In this document: in pieces, positions 34,926-44,190 of the stretch
How positions within the stretch are numbered: position 1 is the first letter of the stretch
Layout of the letters: every line of letters begins with the position of its first letter
DNA from: Paenibacillus sp. 1011MAR3C5
Lineage (GTDB): Bacteria; Bacillota; Bacilli; Paenibacillales; Paenibacillaceae
DNA length: 64,000 bases
Assembly: GCF_003591485.1 (NCBI RefSeq)
Contig: NZ_QZCF01000002.1
Location: forward strand, 806,001-870,000
Direction: 5' to 3'
Notes under the pieces: generated by a model
What the model was told of the DNA's origin: nothing
Databases searched by the model: none
What the model saw: the letters and a program-made list of their open reading frames with translations, nothing else
Position numbers and translations under genes: made by a program

Positions 34926-35738
34926 ATGGCGCGTATCTTCATTTATATTTTGACTCTGCTATTGGCCGTCGTGTTTGTGATTCCTCTAGTCTGGATGTTC
35001 GTCGTTTCCTTTAAGCCTGAGGGCGTTTCCGCCATTACGATTAAAGAATGGATTGATTTCTCAGACCTGACGTTCCGCAACTATACCAAGGTGCTGACAG
35101 AATCCCAAATTCTCACTTGGACTTGGAACAGCTTGGTAATCGGCGCCATTACGACTGTGATTACGATTGTAATCAGCTCACTGGCCGCATTTGCATTTTC
35201 ACGTAAGAAATTCAAAACCAAAGGCTTCTGGTTTCTACTATGCGTATCCGGGCTTCTGATTCCGACGGAGGCTATGCTTATTCCGCTATACGAGACGGTG
35301 CTGAACATTCAATTGCTGGACAATATATGGGGAATTATACTGCCTAGCTTGACGAACCCGCTCGGACTGATCCTGATCAAGCAGTTTATGGACGGACTTC
35401 CGAAGGATTACAAGGAGGCAGCGCAAATAGACGGCTGCAAGGATCTGCGCATGTGGTGGTCGATCTACGTACCGCTGACGCGTTCAGCCATGATTTCGAT
35501 CGGTATTTTTTATTTCATTATGTCCTGGAACAACTTTATCTGGCCTTATATCGCCATCAACACAGAGGAAAGCATGGTGCTTGCGACAGGGCTTCCGACC
35601 TTCCTGGCGAACAACGTGCTGCATGTGAATACGATTATGACAGCGAGCGCGATAGCGGCGATTCCTACGATGGTCGTCTTTATTCTTTTGCAGCGGCATA
35701 TCGTACAGGGGGTTGCTATGACCGGGGTGAAGGGTTAA
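34926..35738 (+). CDS. Sugar ABC transporter permease (MalG-like)
   Basis: About 270 residues, six helices and the EAA loop DYKEAAQIDGCKDLRMWWSIYVPL, which contacts the ATPase. It is the second half of the importer pore. The start is ATG 34926, seven bases after AAGGAGGG; the ATG at 34920 is too close to that site. It ends 52 bases before the GH2 gene. Confidence 0.9.
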   Translation: MARIFIYILTLLLAVVFVIPLVWMFVVSFKPEGVSAITIKEWIDFSDLTFRNYTKVLTESQILTWTWNSLVIGAITTVITIVISSLAAFAFSRKKFKTKGFWFLLCVSGLLIPTEAMLIPLYETVLNIQLLDNIWGIILPSLTNPLGLILIKQFMDGLPKDYKEAAQIDGCKDLRMWWSIYVPLTRSAMISIGIFYFIMSWNNFIWPYIAINTEESMVLATGLPTFLANNVLHVNTIMTASAIAAIPTMVVFILLQRHIVQGVAMTGVKG

Positions 35739-35790
35739 CGAATAGCTGCATCGATAGATAAACCACGATAAAGGAGAACAGGATGCGATA

Positions 35791-37557
35791 ATGACAACGA
35801 GCAGATATATCAAGGATTATCCCCGGCCGCAGTTCGTCAGGGATGAATGGACGAATCTGAACGGGGAATGGGCTTTCGGCTTCGATGATGCCAATATTGG
35901 CGAAAGCGAAGGGTGGCCGTGGCAATTCAGGGGGGACAAAACCATCATCGTGCCATTCAGCTATGAGACCGAGGCAAGCGGCATTGGGGAGCAAGCACAT
36001 CACCGCCAGGTGTGGTATCAACGGATGATTGATATTCCGGAAGACCAGGCTGGGAAGTCCGTCATGCTTCACTTCCAGGCTGTGGATTACATCGCGAAGA
36101 TATGGGTGAATGGCCGATATGTCGGCCTCCATCAAGGCGGATATAGCGCCTTTTCCTTTGATATTACGCCTTATGTCGTATATGGCGGCAGCAACAGCGT
36201 TACCGTTAAAGCTGAGGACAGCATGGACGCTGCACAGCCTCGCGGGAAACAGCGCTGGACGAAGGACAGCTTCGAATGCTTCTATGTTCAGACGACCGGC
36301 ATTTGGCAATCGGTATGGCTGGAATATGTTCATCCCGTACATATCGAAGCGGTCAAGATGACCCCGGATATCGATACGCGCAAGCTGCTCTTGGAATATC
36401 AGGTTCAAGGGGATCTGGCCTCTGGAGATATCCGCGTGGAGACGATTATCAGTCTGAAAGGAAATCGTATCAAGCACATGAGCCTCGTTATCGATCGTCC
36501 ATGGCTCCAGCTTGATGTCGATTTGCTGCATGAGATGAACGGCCCGTGGAAAATGAGCTACTGGACGCCGGCGACTCCTCATTTGTACGACATCGAATTT
36601 GTCTTGTACAAAGGGGAGGAGAAGCTGGACCATGTCTATTCCTATTTTGGCATGAGGAAAATCTCTACACGAGAAGGTCAAATTTTGCTGAACAATGAAC
36701 CGATCTACCAGCGGCTGCTGCTGGATCAGGGCTATTGGCCGGAGAGCCATCTCACGCCGCCTTCGGAGGAAGCCATCCTGCAGGATATCGATGCGATTCT
36801 CGCAATGGGCTACAATGGAGTACGCAAGCATATGAAGGTGGAGGACCCGCGCTTCCTCTATTGGTGCGACGTGAAGGGCTTGCTGGTCTGGTCGGAGATG
36901 GCGGCGACCTTCGAATTCAACGATCATGCCATTCAGCGGTTCACCGGGGAATGGATGGAAATCGTGCGCCAGTATTACAATCATCCTTCGATCATTACGT
37001 GGGTGCCATTCAACGAATCATGGGGCATCATGAATGTGGCGAAGGACCGCAGGCAGCAGGCATTCACAGAGTCGATCTATCATTTGACCAAATCCTTTGA
37101 TCCGATGCGTCTTGTCGTCTCCAATGACGGATGGGAGCATACAATCTCAGATATTCTGACGCTGCACGATTATGTGGAGAGCGGTGAGGAATTCCGTCAG
37201 CGCTACAGCGACAAGGAAAACATTGTTGGCAACCGGATTGCCTTCAACAATAAGAAATATGCTTATGCTGACGGTTACCGCTATAGCGGACAGCCGGTAA
37301 TCCTGAGCGAATTTGGAGGCGTTGCCTTCAAGAATGATGCGGGATGGGGTTATGGCAACCAGGAATCGACGGAGGAGTCTTACCTGAGCCGGTTGAAGGA
37401 GCTTCATGAGGCGGTCAAGGCGACAGATTATATTGTCGGCTACTGTTATACCCAAATTACCGATGTTCAGCAGGAAGTGAACGGCTTGCTGGAAGAGAAC
37501 CGCGAGCTGAAGGTTCCGCTGGAAGCCATAAAGGAATTAAACACGAATAACGGTTGA
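35791..37557 (+). CDS. Cytoplasmic glycoside hydrolase family 2 enzyme
   Basis: A 588-residue GH2 protein without a signal peptide, so it acts on imported sugars. It has a beta-sandwich N-terminal domain (EWTNLNGEWAFGFD), an Ig-like middle and a TIM barrel. The acid/base is E409 (PFNESWG) and the nucleophile E507 (VILSEFGG). The family includes beta-galactosidase, beta-glucuronidase and beta-mannosidase. Specificity cannot be fixed from sequence. It closes the utilisation locus, and a terminator hairpin follows about 95 bases after the stop. Confidence 0.87.
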   Translation: MTTSRYIKDYPRPQFVRDEWTNLNGEWAFGFDDANIGESEGWPWQFRGDKTIIVPFSYETEASGIGEQAHHRQVWYQRMIDIPEDQAGKSVMLHFQAVDYIAKIWVNGRYVGLHQGGYSAFSFDITPYVVYGGSNSVTVKAEDSMDAAQPRGKQRWTKDSFECFYVQTTGIWQSVWLEYVHPVHIEAVKMTPDIDTRKLLLEYQVQGDLASGDIRVETIISLKGNRIKHMSLVIDRPWLQLDVDLLHEMNGPWKMSYWTPATPHLYDIEFVLYKGEEKLDHVYSYFGMRKISTREGQILLNNEPIYQRLLLDQGYWPESHLTPPSEEAILQDIDAILAMGYNGVRKHMKVEDPRFLYWCDVKGLLVWSEMAATFEFNDHAIQRFTGEWMEIVRQYYNHPSIITWVPFNESWGIMNVAKDRRQQAFTESIYHLTKSFDPMRLVVSNDGWEHTISDILTLHDYVESGEEFRQRYSDKENIVGNRIAFNNKKYAYADGYRYSGQPVILSEFGGVAFKNDAGWGYGNQESTEESYLSRLKELHEAVKATDYIVGYCYTQITDVQQEVNGLLEENRELKVPLEAIKELNTNNG

Positions 37558-37651
37558 GCCTACAAGTTAGAGACCATCGAACACTTGATCATCACTCAGT
37601 CATCGCTGGATTATACCAGGCTTGATCGCTCTCACAAATCCCCCTTATGTG

Positions 37652-37681
37652 GACCGCGCTATCGTGTGCGGTCTTTTTTTC
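37652..37681 (+). terminator. Terminator after the GH2 gene
   Basis: GACCGC (37652-37657) pairs with GCGGTC, followed by seven T residues. It lies inside a frame that stays open upstream of the MFS gene, which supports the later start chosen there. Confidence 0.8.
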
Positions 37682-37743
37682 TGTTGAACTATACGATCCG
37701 ATCCTCCATAATACTCGATAGAATAGGAGGAGGACTCGAGTCC

Positions 37744-39033
37744 ATGCATATTCAAGCCCGCACGAAAGAACATCAAGAAAGCAAGACTGGGAAGCTCCAG
37801 GAATGGACAGCTCCCGGCAAGCAGCAACAGCTCTACAAACGAACGCTAGCCATTGTCATATTATCGCAATTATTCGGAGGCGCGGGACTTGCGGCAGGCG
37901 TGACCGTGGGCGCCCTGCTCGCGCAAGATATGCTTGGAACCGAGCGTTACGCCGGCATTCCGGCAGCCCTTATTACGCTTGGCTCCGCACTCGCATCCTT
38001 CCTGATGGGGCGTCTTACCCAACGATTCGGAAGACGGTCCGGTCTTGCAGCAGGCTTCCTCGCTGGAGGTATTGGCGCGATCGGGATTATTACGGCAGCC
38101 GTAGCAGGCAGCATCCCGTTATTATATTTCGCCCTATTTATCTATGGGGCGGGCACCGCCACCAACCTGCAGGCACGTTATGCGGGTACCGATCTTGCGA
38201 AGCCGAAGCAACGGGCAACAGCTATCAGCATCGCTATGGTATCCACGACATTCGGCGCGGTAGCCGGTCCGAATCTGATTGGCGTAATGGGGAATTATGC
38301 CGAATCGATCGGCGTTCCGAGATTGGCGGGACCGTTCATACTAGCGGCAGGAGCCTTCACGATTGCCGGACTCATTATTCTGGTGTTGTTGCGTCCTGAT
38401 CCATTTTTGGTCGCCAGCAGGATAGCAGAAGCGCAAGCGGCTGCCAACCCATCGCAGAACGGCAAGACTCAAGCGGGCAACAGGCAGGGGATCAAGCTGG
38501 GAGCAGCCATTATGATCTTGACGCAAATTATAATGGTCGCCATTATGACCATGACACCGATCCATATGACTCATCATGGCCACGGGCTAAACGAAGTAGG
38601 TATCGTGATTGGCATCCATGTCGGTGCCATGTACTTGCCTTCGCTCTTCACCGGCATGCTGATTGATCGCATTGGCAGAATCAAGATGGCTTGCGCGTCC
38701 GGCGTCGTCTTGCTCGCCTCCGGACTGCTCGCAGCATTCGGACCTGCGGATTCCATGCTGTCGCTAATCACGGCTCTAGCACTGCTGGGTCTTGGCTGGA
38801 ATCTGGGGCTCATTAGCGGAACAGCCCTCATTGTCGATTCCACCAGCCAAGCGACTAGAGCGAAGACGCAAGGCACAGTAGACGTGCTGATTGCACTTGC
38901 CGGTGCTTCCGGCGGCGTGTTATCCGGCATGATCGTAGCGCAATCCAGCTATGCGACTCTAGCTTTGGCAGGCGGTTTGTTGTCTCTGCTGCTTATTCCC
39001 GTTATGTTCTGGTCATCCAGATCATCAAAATAG
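37744..39033 (+). CDS. MFS transporter
   Basis: A major facilitator protein of about 430 residues with 12 predicted helices and an A-type loop MGRLTQRFGRRSG after helix 2 and LIDRIGRIKMA after helix 8. It resembles drug/metabolite proton antiporters (DHA type). The N-terminal 35 residues are hydrophilic. The start is ATG 37744, ten bases after AGGAGGAGG. The frame extends to 37585 but passes through a terminator, so it is rejected. Substrate unknown. It is followed by its own terminator and appears monocistronic. Confidence 0.85.
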   Translation: MHIQARTKEHQESKTGKLQEWTAPGKQQQLYKRTLAIVILSQLFGGAGLAAGVTVGALLAQDMLGTERYAGIPAALITLGSALASFLMGRLTQRFGRRSGLAAGFLAGGIGAIGIITAAVAGSIPLLYFALFIYGAGTATNLQARYAGTDLAKPKQRATAISIAMVSTTFGAVAGPNLIGVMGNYAESIGVPRLAGPFILAAGAFTIAGLIILVLLRPDPFLVASRIAEAQAAANPSQNGKTQAGNRQGIKLGAAIMILTQIIMVAIMTMTPIHMTHHGHGLNEVGIVIGIHVGAMYLPSLFTGMLIDRIGRIKMACASGVVLLASGLLAAFGPADSMLSLITALALLGLGWNLGLISGTALIVDSTSQATRAKTQGTVDVLIALAGASGGVLSGMIVAQSSYATLALAGGLLSLLLIPVMFWSSRSSK

Positions 39034-39080
39034 CAGTTTGAGTTACGCCGTCCAGGCAGCGCGTAGCGGTTATAACAAAA

Positions 39081-39110
39081 GTAGCCATTCTTGAGGGATG
39101 GCTGCTTTTT
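39081..39110 (+). terminator. Terminator after the MFS gene
   Basis: GTAGCCAT (39081-39088) pairs with ATGGCTGC (39098-39105, one G-U), followed by TTTTT. Confidence 0.75.
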
Positions 39111-39192
39111 GGTATTCCAGCAACCTTAAACCAATTTGTTTCGTTTAGGAAATAGTAGGAAATGATGGATTCATGAAGTGAAGGAGGATAAG

Positions 39193-40893
39193 ATGATGGT
39201 TAGACTTCAACTGCGGTATGGGGTCGTCTTCCTGATGTTCTTCCTCATCCTGCAGGCTTGCAGCGCAAAAGCGGAAGTAGAGCAAAATAACCAGCCTGTT
39301 CCAATCCCGCTGCCAGCGAATATCGGGTCTATAACCGTTTTCGAGCAGCATCACAATCAAATTGTCGTTGAGCATACTGCCTCTGATACGATAGAAGTGT
39401 TGATTGAGGGGTTAAAGCAGGCGAAGCCATCCGATATTAGCGATCCTGAATACAGCGGTACGCCATATAGGGTTGAATTGACTGGTCCGAAGAAGAAGCT
39501 GGTCTTGGAGCTGAATGACCTGACGGCTACGGCCTCCACCGATGTCAGTGCCAAAGTATATCTGATTTTGCCCGGTGAAGAGCGGACCAGGGCTTGGTCT
39601 CTGCCGTCCGAATGGATACAGAGCCTGCTGCGCTCAGAAGCTGAGCAAGCTGAACCTGTCATTCAATTGACGCTGGATGAGGTCAATGATTCTGTCACGC
39701 TTGCAGCGAATCGCGCGATTGACAAGACGTCCCTAGAGGAAGCTCTAAGAACTTTTATGGTGATCTATCCGTCTGCAGGAGATGCTGCATCTGTCTACAG
39801 GCTGAATTGGACGGACCCTCGCAGAGTTGTCATCGCATTTCCTTATTTGCCGGAAGGCTCGGTAGCGGAGTTCAAATTGGACGGTGTGCTGACGAGAGAG
39901 GGGCAGTCATTCCAGATTAACTCGCCGCTGGAAGGCAAGCTGATTACCATTCATCAAGGGCTTGCTTGGAGCGGTCTGCAATGGGTAGATCCGGGGGGCA
40001 AAATGGTACGCGAGCATGCTTTTCCTACGGCGGTGTCCATCATGCCGGCAAGCTTCTCTGCTCATGAGTCGGAGATTATCATTTACAATCATGACATTCC
40101 GGCGTATCGGTTGGATTTGAAGTCTGGTCATGTCGAGGATATTCTGTCCAAGGAGCAAATCGATGTATCTGAGCTTGCAGTGAACGATAACGGAATAGGC
40201 TTTACATTCTCATATAGTGAAAATAAGGAACAGCTTTACATGGTTCACGGATGGGAAACCATCTACCGGGTGGAGACAAACGGCGGTCAGAAGAAATTGA
40301 TTTATAGCTCGGACCTACCGATCTATGGCATAGCCTCATCGCCAGATGGGAAGCATGTAGCCGTATTGACTGATTCGAGCGGGAGCCTGGGGCCTTATGC
40401 CGATTTGCGGGTAATCGATGCCAACGGGAAGCTGGTTTCCGAATTCAAGATGGCGGCATATAGCGGACATAGCGACGGCTGGTATTTCATCTATCCGGTG
40501 AGATGGACGGACAACGAGAGGATAGAGGTGCCATTGGTCGGCAGCCCGAGTGTAGCTTTTTTCCGGGGTAAAGCGACGTTCCATTATAAGAAGGGGTTGC
40601 AGCAGAAGCAAGGGAGTGAGTCTTTATCTGCGTCTGACATGGCAATTCTGAAGGCAACTATTGACGGATGGGACGAATTGGATCTGATTCGTGCGCTTCC
40701 GAGGTCCGAAGCAGCGGGGGAGCGGTATATTGCTGTTACATTGGCAGGATCTGGAAGCTGGCTGATTGATCGGGAAGAGCAGCACGCGCGCAAGCTCGGA
40801 TCAGGGCCGGTAATAGCCTGGACACCCAAAGGGCAGGTGGTTTATTGGCATTCTACCGAAGGAATGTCTGTGGACTATATCTCCATCGACTAG
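39193..40893 (+). CDS. Putative lipoprotein with beta-propeller-like C-terminus
   Basis: A protein of about 566 residues. A hydrophobic signal ends in a lipobox-like LILQACSAKA. The N-terminal half contains Ig-like or SbsA-like segments (ESVTL/EGSVAEFKLDGVLTREGQSF). The second half shows repeats such as IYGIASSPDGKHVAVLTD and WLIDREEQHARKLGSGPVIAWTPKG, which look like TolB/WD40-type propeller blades. No catalytic motif is visible. ATG 39193 or 39196 both follow AAGGAGG. A strong hairpin follows. Function unknown. Confidence 0.68.
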   Translation: MMVRLQLRYGVVFLMFFLILQACSAKAEVEQNNQPVPIPLPANIGSITVFEQHHNQIVVEHTASDTIEVLIEGLKQAKPSDISDPEYSGTPYRVELTGPKKKLVLELNDLTATASTDVSAKVYLILPGEERTRAWSLPSEWIQSLLRSEAEQAEPVIQLTLDEVNDSVTLAANRAIDKTSLEEALRTFMVIYPSAGDAASVYRLNWTDPRRVVIAFPYLPEGSVAEFKLDGVLTREGQSFQINSPLEGKLITIHQGLAWSGLQWVDPGGKMVREHAFPTAVSIMPASFSAHESEIIIYNHDIPAYRLDLKSGHVEDILSKEQIDVSELAVNDNGIGFTFSYSENKEQLYMVHGWETIYRVETNGGQKKLIYSSDLPIYGIASSPDGKHVAVLTDSSGSLGPYADLRVIDANGKLVSEFKMAAYSGHSDGWYFIYPVRWTDNERIEVPLVGSPSVAFFRGKATFHYKKGLQQKQGSESLSASDMAILKATIDGWDELDLIRALPRSEAAGERYIAVTLAGSGSWLIDREEQHARKLGSGPVIAWTPKGQVVYWHSTEGMSVDYISID

Positions 40894-40913
40894 CTCAAAT
40901 CGATGGAATCAGG

Positions 40914-40952
40914 AGCACCCCGTACATGATTGTACGGGGTGCTGCTCTTTCC
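40914..40952. terminator. Bidirectional terminator
   Basis: AGCACCCCGTACA pairs with TGTACGGGGTGCT across a four-base loop. It separates the lipoprotein gene from the convergent FMN reductase gene. Confidence 0.88.
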
Positions 40953-40960
40953 GTTTAGGA

Positions 40961-41503
40961 TTAAGAACGAAGCGTCTTCAGAGCGCCGCTCCAGGCGATG
41001 ACTTGATCCAGCATGCCATTCACATTGGTCAAGTGCAGGTCCGCAGGCTTGAATACAGTTCCGTTCTCGAAGTCCGTGAACAGCGACAATGCCGCATGAA
41101 TCCGAACGTCGGCGACAGACACCTCGCCCAGAATGCCTCTCAGATGCTCTACGGCGCGAGCTCCGCCGACAGAACCGTAGCTGACGAAACCGGCAGCTTT
41201 GTTGTTCCATGCGTCGCGAGCGTAATCAATCGCATTTTTGAGCGCGCCGGAGATGCTATGGTTGTATTCCTGTACGATAAATACGAAGCCGTCCAGGCTC
41301 GCCAGCTTCGTATTCCACTTCGTCGCTTGCTCCGTTGCATCCTCTTCGCCAAGCAGAGGCAGCTTGTAATCCGCGATATCGACGATTTCATAGTTTGCAT
41401 CGCCTCGCTTATCCGCAATTCCTTTTACCCATTCGCCTACCTGCGGGCTGACACGTCCTTGACGCGTGCTTCCGAGAATAATTCCGATATTCAACTTTGA
41501 CAT
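40961..41503 (-). CDS. NADPH-dependent FMN reductase-like flavoprotein
   Basis: A 180-residue flavodoxin-fold protein. The phosphate-binding loop is GSTRQGRVSPQV near residue 11. The flavin-contact segment VQEYNHSISGALKNAIDY and the late SYGSVGGARAVEHLR are typical of NADPH:FMN/azo/chromate reductases. It is probably a homodimer using NADPH to reduce quinones, azo compounds or flavin. The upstream region and divergent GNAT suggest independent expression. The physiological substrate is unknown. Confidence 0.88.
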   Translation of the reverse strand: MSKLNIGIILGSTRQGRVSPQVGEWVKGIADKRGDANYEIVDIADYKLPLLGEEDATEQATKWNTKLASLDGFVFIVQEYNHSISGALKNAIDYARDAWNNKAAGFVSYGSVGGARAVEHLRGILGEVSVADVRIHAALSLFTDFENGTVFKPADLHLTNVNGMLDQVIAWSGALKTLRS

Positions 41504-41665
41504 CGTTATGTCCTCCTTATTATGATTAAATCAAGTACTAGCTTTAGACACGGAGTCGCTGCTTGCAGTATCGTTTCATCATATCTTTTACACTTATAGA
41601 TTATGCGGCTATATGCCACATTTCATACATCATGTACTGGCAAATCAGCCAGCAGGGGAGACATC

Positions 41666-42142
41666 ATGACAATCATACGGGATTTGCGCAAGGAAGATAA
41701 TACGGCGATCGAGCTTGTCGTGCGCAGCTGCTTGATCGAATTCGGCGGCAATCGTGCCGGGCTGGCATGGGAAGATGCGAGCTTATCGAAGCTATTTCAA
41801 TACTATAATCAATTTGCACATGGTGCTTATTGGGTAGCAGAGCTGGACGGACAGGTCGTCGGAGGCTGCGGAATTGCGCCCTTCGCGGAGTCGGAGTCGA
41901 TCTGTGAGCTGCAGAAGATGTACCTGCTTCCCCAGATAAGAGGAACGGGAGTGGCGGGGCCGCTGCTTCATACGGCTCTGAACTATGCGAGACTCCATTA
42001 CCAACAATGTTATCTGGAGACGCTCCAAACGATGGGAGCCGCTAATCGCTTTTATGCCAAGCATGGCTTCAAGCCGCTTGCTGAACCGCTGGCAGGCTCG
42101 GAGCATTATGCATGCGATGCCTGGCTGATAAAAGAATTATAG
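41666..42142 (+). CDS. GNAT-family N-acetyltransferase
   Basis: About 158 residues. Features are VAELDGQVVGGCGIAPF, ELQKMYLLPQIRGTGVAGPLLHTAL (motif A with R-G-T-G-V-A) and the late ETLQTMGAANRFYAKHGFKPL (motif B). Acetyl-CoA is the expected cofactor; the acceptor is unknown. ATG 41666 is preceded by AGGGGAG; the frame is open to 41603 but lacks a ribosome site. It is divergent from the FMN reductase. Confidence 0.85.
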   Translation: MTIIRDLRKEDNTAIELVVRSCLIEFGGNRAGLAWEDASLSKLFQYYNQFAHGAYWVAELDGQVVGGCGIAPFAESESICELQKMYLLPQIRGTGVAGPLLHTALNYARLHYQQCYLETLQTMGAANRFYAKHGFKPLAEPLAGSEHYACDAWLIKEL

Positions 42143-42223
42143 CGTCAACTTGTTCTGGTTAGATTTTCCTAAGACATATACAATGGGAGTAGCGTGCATC
42201 CCGACAGAGAGAGGAAAAGCTTT

Positions 42224-42748
42224 ATGAACAAAGGACAGATTTCTTACCAAACCGTTATCCGCCTTATTAGCTATAGTCTTCTCCTTTCCTTTTTGTTGTT
42301 CTGGGTTAGCTTCTACCAATATCCAGGATTGGCTGACTATATGAAAACAAATGGCACGATCGTTTATCTGTTCACCACCGTCATTCTGGCATTATGGCTG
42401 GATGGATATATCGACGGTAAGCCAAGAGAAAGTGCCAACCGTTTGCTTTTCTTTACCCTATTTGCCGGCAGCACAATCATGTCCCGCATCATCTATGATC
42501 GTATGGATGGAGGAGACCATGAAATCCTGCTGGTCATCACGGCTTCACTGCCTTACATGATCTATACTTTCTATCTGCTTCGCAAGTTTGTGGCGTTCCT
42601 CACTAGGAAGACAGGACAAGAGCTAGGTTCGATATGGAATGTTCTTTTTGTCGGCAGAATTTTTTATGCTATCGTGATGGGAACAGCCTTTTTATTGGGA
42701 TATGGCACGCATGTCCTGTTATTAGAAGTATGGGGGAATCCGGTATGA
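42224..42748 (+). CDS. Multi-pass membrane protein of unknown function
   Basis: About 174 residues with at least four hydrophobic segments (near residues 12-30, 41-57, 73-85, 95-115 and 140-160) and few charged residues within them. I recognise no domain. ATG 42224 follows a weak AGAGGAAAAG. Its stop overlaps the start of the next GNAT gene by four bases, so the pair is translationally coupled and may be functionally linked. Confidence 0.65.
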   Translation: MNKGQISYQTVIRLISYSLLLSFLLFWVSFYQYPGLADYMKTNGTIVYLFTTVILALWLDGYIDGKPRESANRLLFFTLFAGSTIMSRIIYDRMDGGDHEILLVITASLPYMIYTFYLLRKFVAFLTRKTGQELGSIWNVLFVGRIFYAIVMGTAFLLGYGTHVLLLEVWGNPV

Positions 42749-43200
42749 ACATTCGTGCAGCCGAGTTAACTGATTTGTCTGCTATATTGCAGCTGCAAGT
42801 CGAAGCCTACCAAAGCGAAGCGGAGCTGTATCAAGATTACAGCATCCAACCGCTTACACAAACGATTGAGGAGTTGGAGCAGGAGTTTGCCAGTGGCATC
42901 TTGCTGAAGGCCGAGCTGAACGGAAGCATTATCGGATCGGTGAGAGGACACATACAGGATGGTATTCTGTCGATCGGCAAGTTGATCGTCGCTCCGTCTC
43001 ATCAAAATCAAGGGATCGGCACCAAGCTCATAAAGGCGATTGAGACTTGGGACGCCGAAGTCCGCCGTTTTGAATTGTTTACCGGCCACAAGAGCTTGAA
43101 GAACCTGGCAATGTATGAAAGGCTAGGGTATCGCAGATTCAAGAAATATCTGGTGAACGACAGTCTTATCTTGGTCTATCTCGCCAAAACGAGCGTTTAG
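42745..43200 (+). CDS. GNAT-family N-acetyltransferase
   Basis: About 151 residues with a clear GNAT core. The sequence opens NIRAAELTDLSAILQLQ. Motif A is SIGKLIVAPSHQNQGIGTKLIKAIE, with Q-N-Q-G-I-G as the acetyl-CoA loop. Motif B is KNLAMYERLGYRRFKKY. It starts inside the previous stop (ATGA). The gene ends at 43200 and overlaps the end of the minus-strand LysR gene by four bases. Substrate unknown. Confidence 0.86.
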   Translation: MNIRAAELTDLSAILQLQVEAYQSEAELYQDYSIQPLTQTIEELEQEFASGILLKAELNGSIIGSVRGHIQDGILSIGKLIVAPSHQNQGIGTKLIKAIETWDAEVRRFELFTGHKSLKNLAMYERLGYRRFKKYLVNDSLILVYLAKTSV

Positions 43201-44081
43201 TCCTGATCCATCAGCATTCGGACAAAGGAGTCTGCCGCTAGCGACAGGTTCATATCGCGGCGCAATGCAAGCCCGATGCTGCGGGAGGGGAGTGCTTCCT
43301 CCAGTCGAAGCTCGAATAACTCTCCAGCCTCTACTTCCTCTTGGATAAAAGAACGGTTGATGAACGCGGCCCCGTATCCCAGCATAGCGAATTCAATTAA
43401 CAGATCGACGCTGCCAAGCTCAATATCCGGCTTCATCTCCACACCTCTGCGAGTCAGCCACTCATCGATCGCGCTTCTGGTGCTGCTGCCTGGCGACATC
43501 ATGAGCAGCGGCAATTGCGCCAGCTCCTGTGAAGCCAATACCCGATCCGACCATGCCTTGAATCGCTTGCCAACGACAAAACAATGCTCGAAGGCAGCAA
43601 GCTCTCGAATTTGAAGCATAGGGTCGATCAGCGGCATATGCACAATGCCGCAATCCAGCAGCCCGTCCTTCAGCCGATTGGCGATATCGGGCGACTTGCC
43701 ATGCGAAAGCCGGATGCGGATGCCCGGATATTGTTGATGATAGCGGTTCAAATAAGGAAGCAGCACATGCTTAATCAATGAATCGCTCGCCCCGATCCGC
43801 AGCTCGCCCTCATTCAGTTGCTTCATCTCCCGAATGTAATGCTGCCCCGCATCCAGCAGCGAAAAGGATTGCTCCACATAAGCCAGCAGAGCTCTGCCTT
43901 CTTCGGTAAGCGTAACCCCCTTGGACATCCGGTGGAAGAGCTTTAGTCCAAGCGCTTCCTCCATCTGCTTAATCGCATAGCTGACAGATGGCTGCGTAAT
44001 GTGAAGAAGCTGCGCGGCCTTCGTCAAGTTCCCTTGCTTTGCGGTTTGCAAAAAAATGCGGTACCATTCCAGATTAATCAT
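43197..44081 (-). CDS. LysR-family transcriptional regulator
   Basis: About 294 residues. The N-terminal winged helix (about 1-62) reads LEWYRIFLQTAKQGNLTKAAQLLHITQPSVSYAIKQMEEALG, a standard LysR HTH. A co-inducer domain follows. ATG 44081 is eight bases after AAAGGTGG on the minus strand; an in-frame GTG at 44093 overlaps that site. It is divergent from the EPSP-synthase homologue by about 110 bases and so probably regulates it. The 3' end overlaps the GNAT stop, so transcripts from both strands meet there. Confidence 0.86.
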   Translation of the reverse strand: MINLEWYRIFLQTAKQGNLTKAAQLLHITQPSVSYAIKQMEEALGLKLFHRMSKGVTLTEEGRALLAYVEQSFSLLDAGQHYIREMKQLNEGELRIGASDSLIKHVLLPYLNRYHQQYPGIRIRLSHGKSPDIANRLKDGLLDCGIVHMPLIDPMLQIRELAAFEHCFVVGKRFKAWSDRVLASQELAQLPLLMMSPGSSTRSAIDEWLTRRGVEMKPDIELGSVDLLIEFAMLGYGAAFINRSFIQEEVEAGELFELRLEEALPSRSIGLALRRDMNLSLAADSFVRMLMDQD

Positions 44082-44121
44082 GATATAGACCACCTTTATA
44101 ACAGAGATAAAGAATCGGTAT

Positions 44122-44150
44122 TTCCTCTATTCCATTGCTCTCATTATAAT
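44122..44150 (+). promoter_or_regulatory. Promoter of the EPSP-synthase homologue
   Basis: TTCCTC (44122-44127), 17 bases and TATAAT (44145-44150), about 40 bases before ATG 44191. The divergent LysR region is only 110 bases, so a LysR site should overlap this promoter. Confidence 0.5.
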
Positions 44151-44190
44151 CAACTCAAGGCATTCAATCAATGAGTAGAGGTGAGAGGAT

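Noticed and set aside
35716-36984. A 422-codon open frame on the minus strand under the GH2 gene
   Set aside because: It overlaps a gene with intact catalytic motifs; it has no start signal and no recognisable domain.
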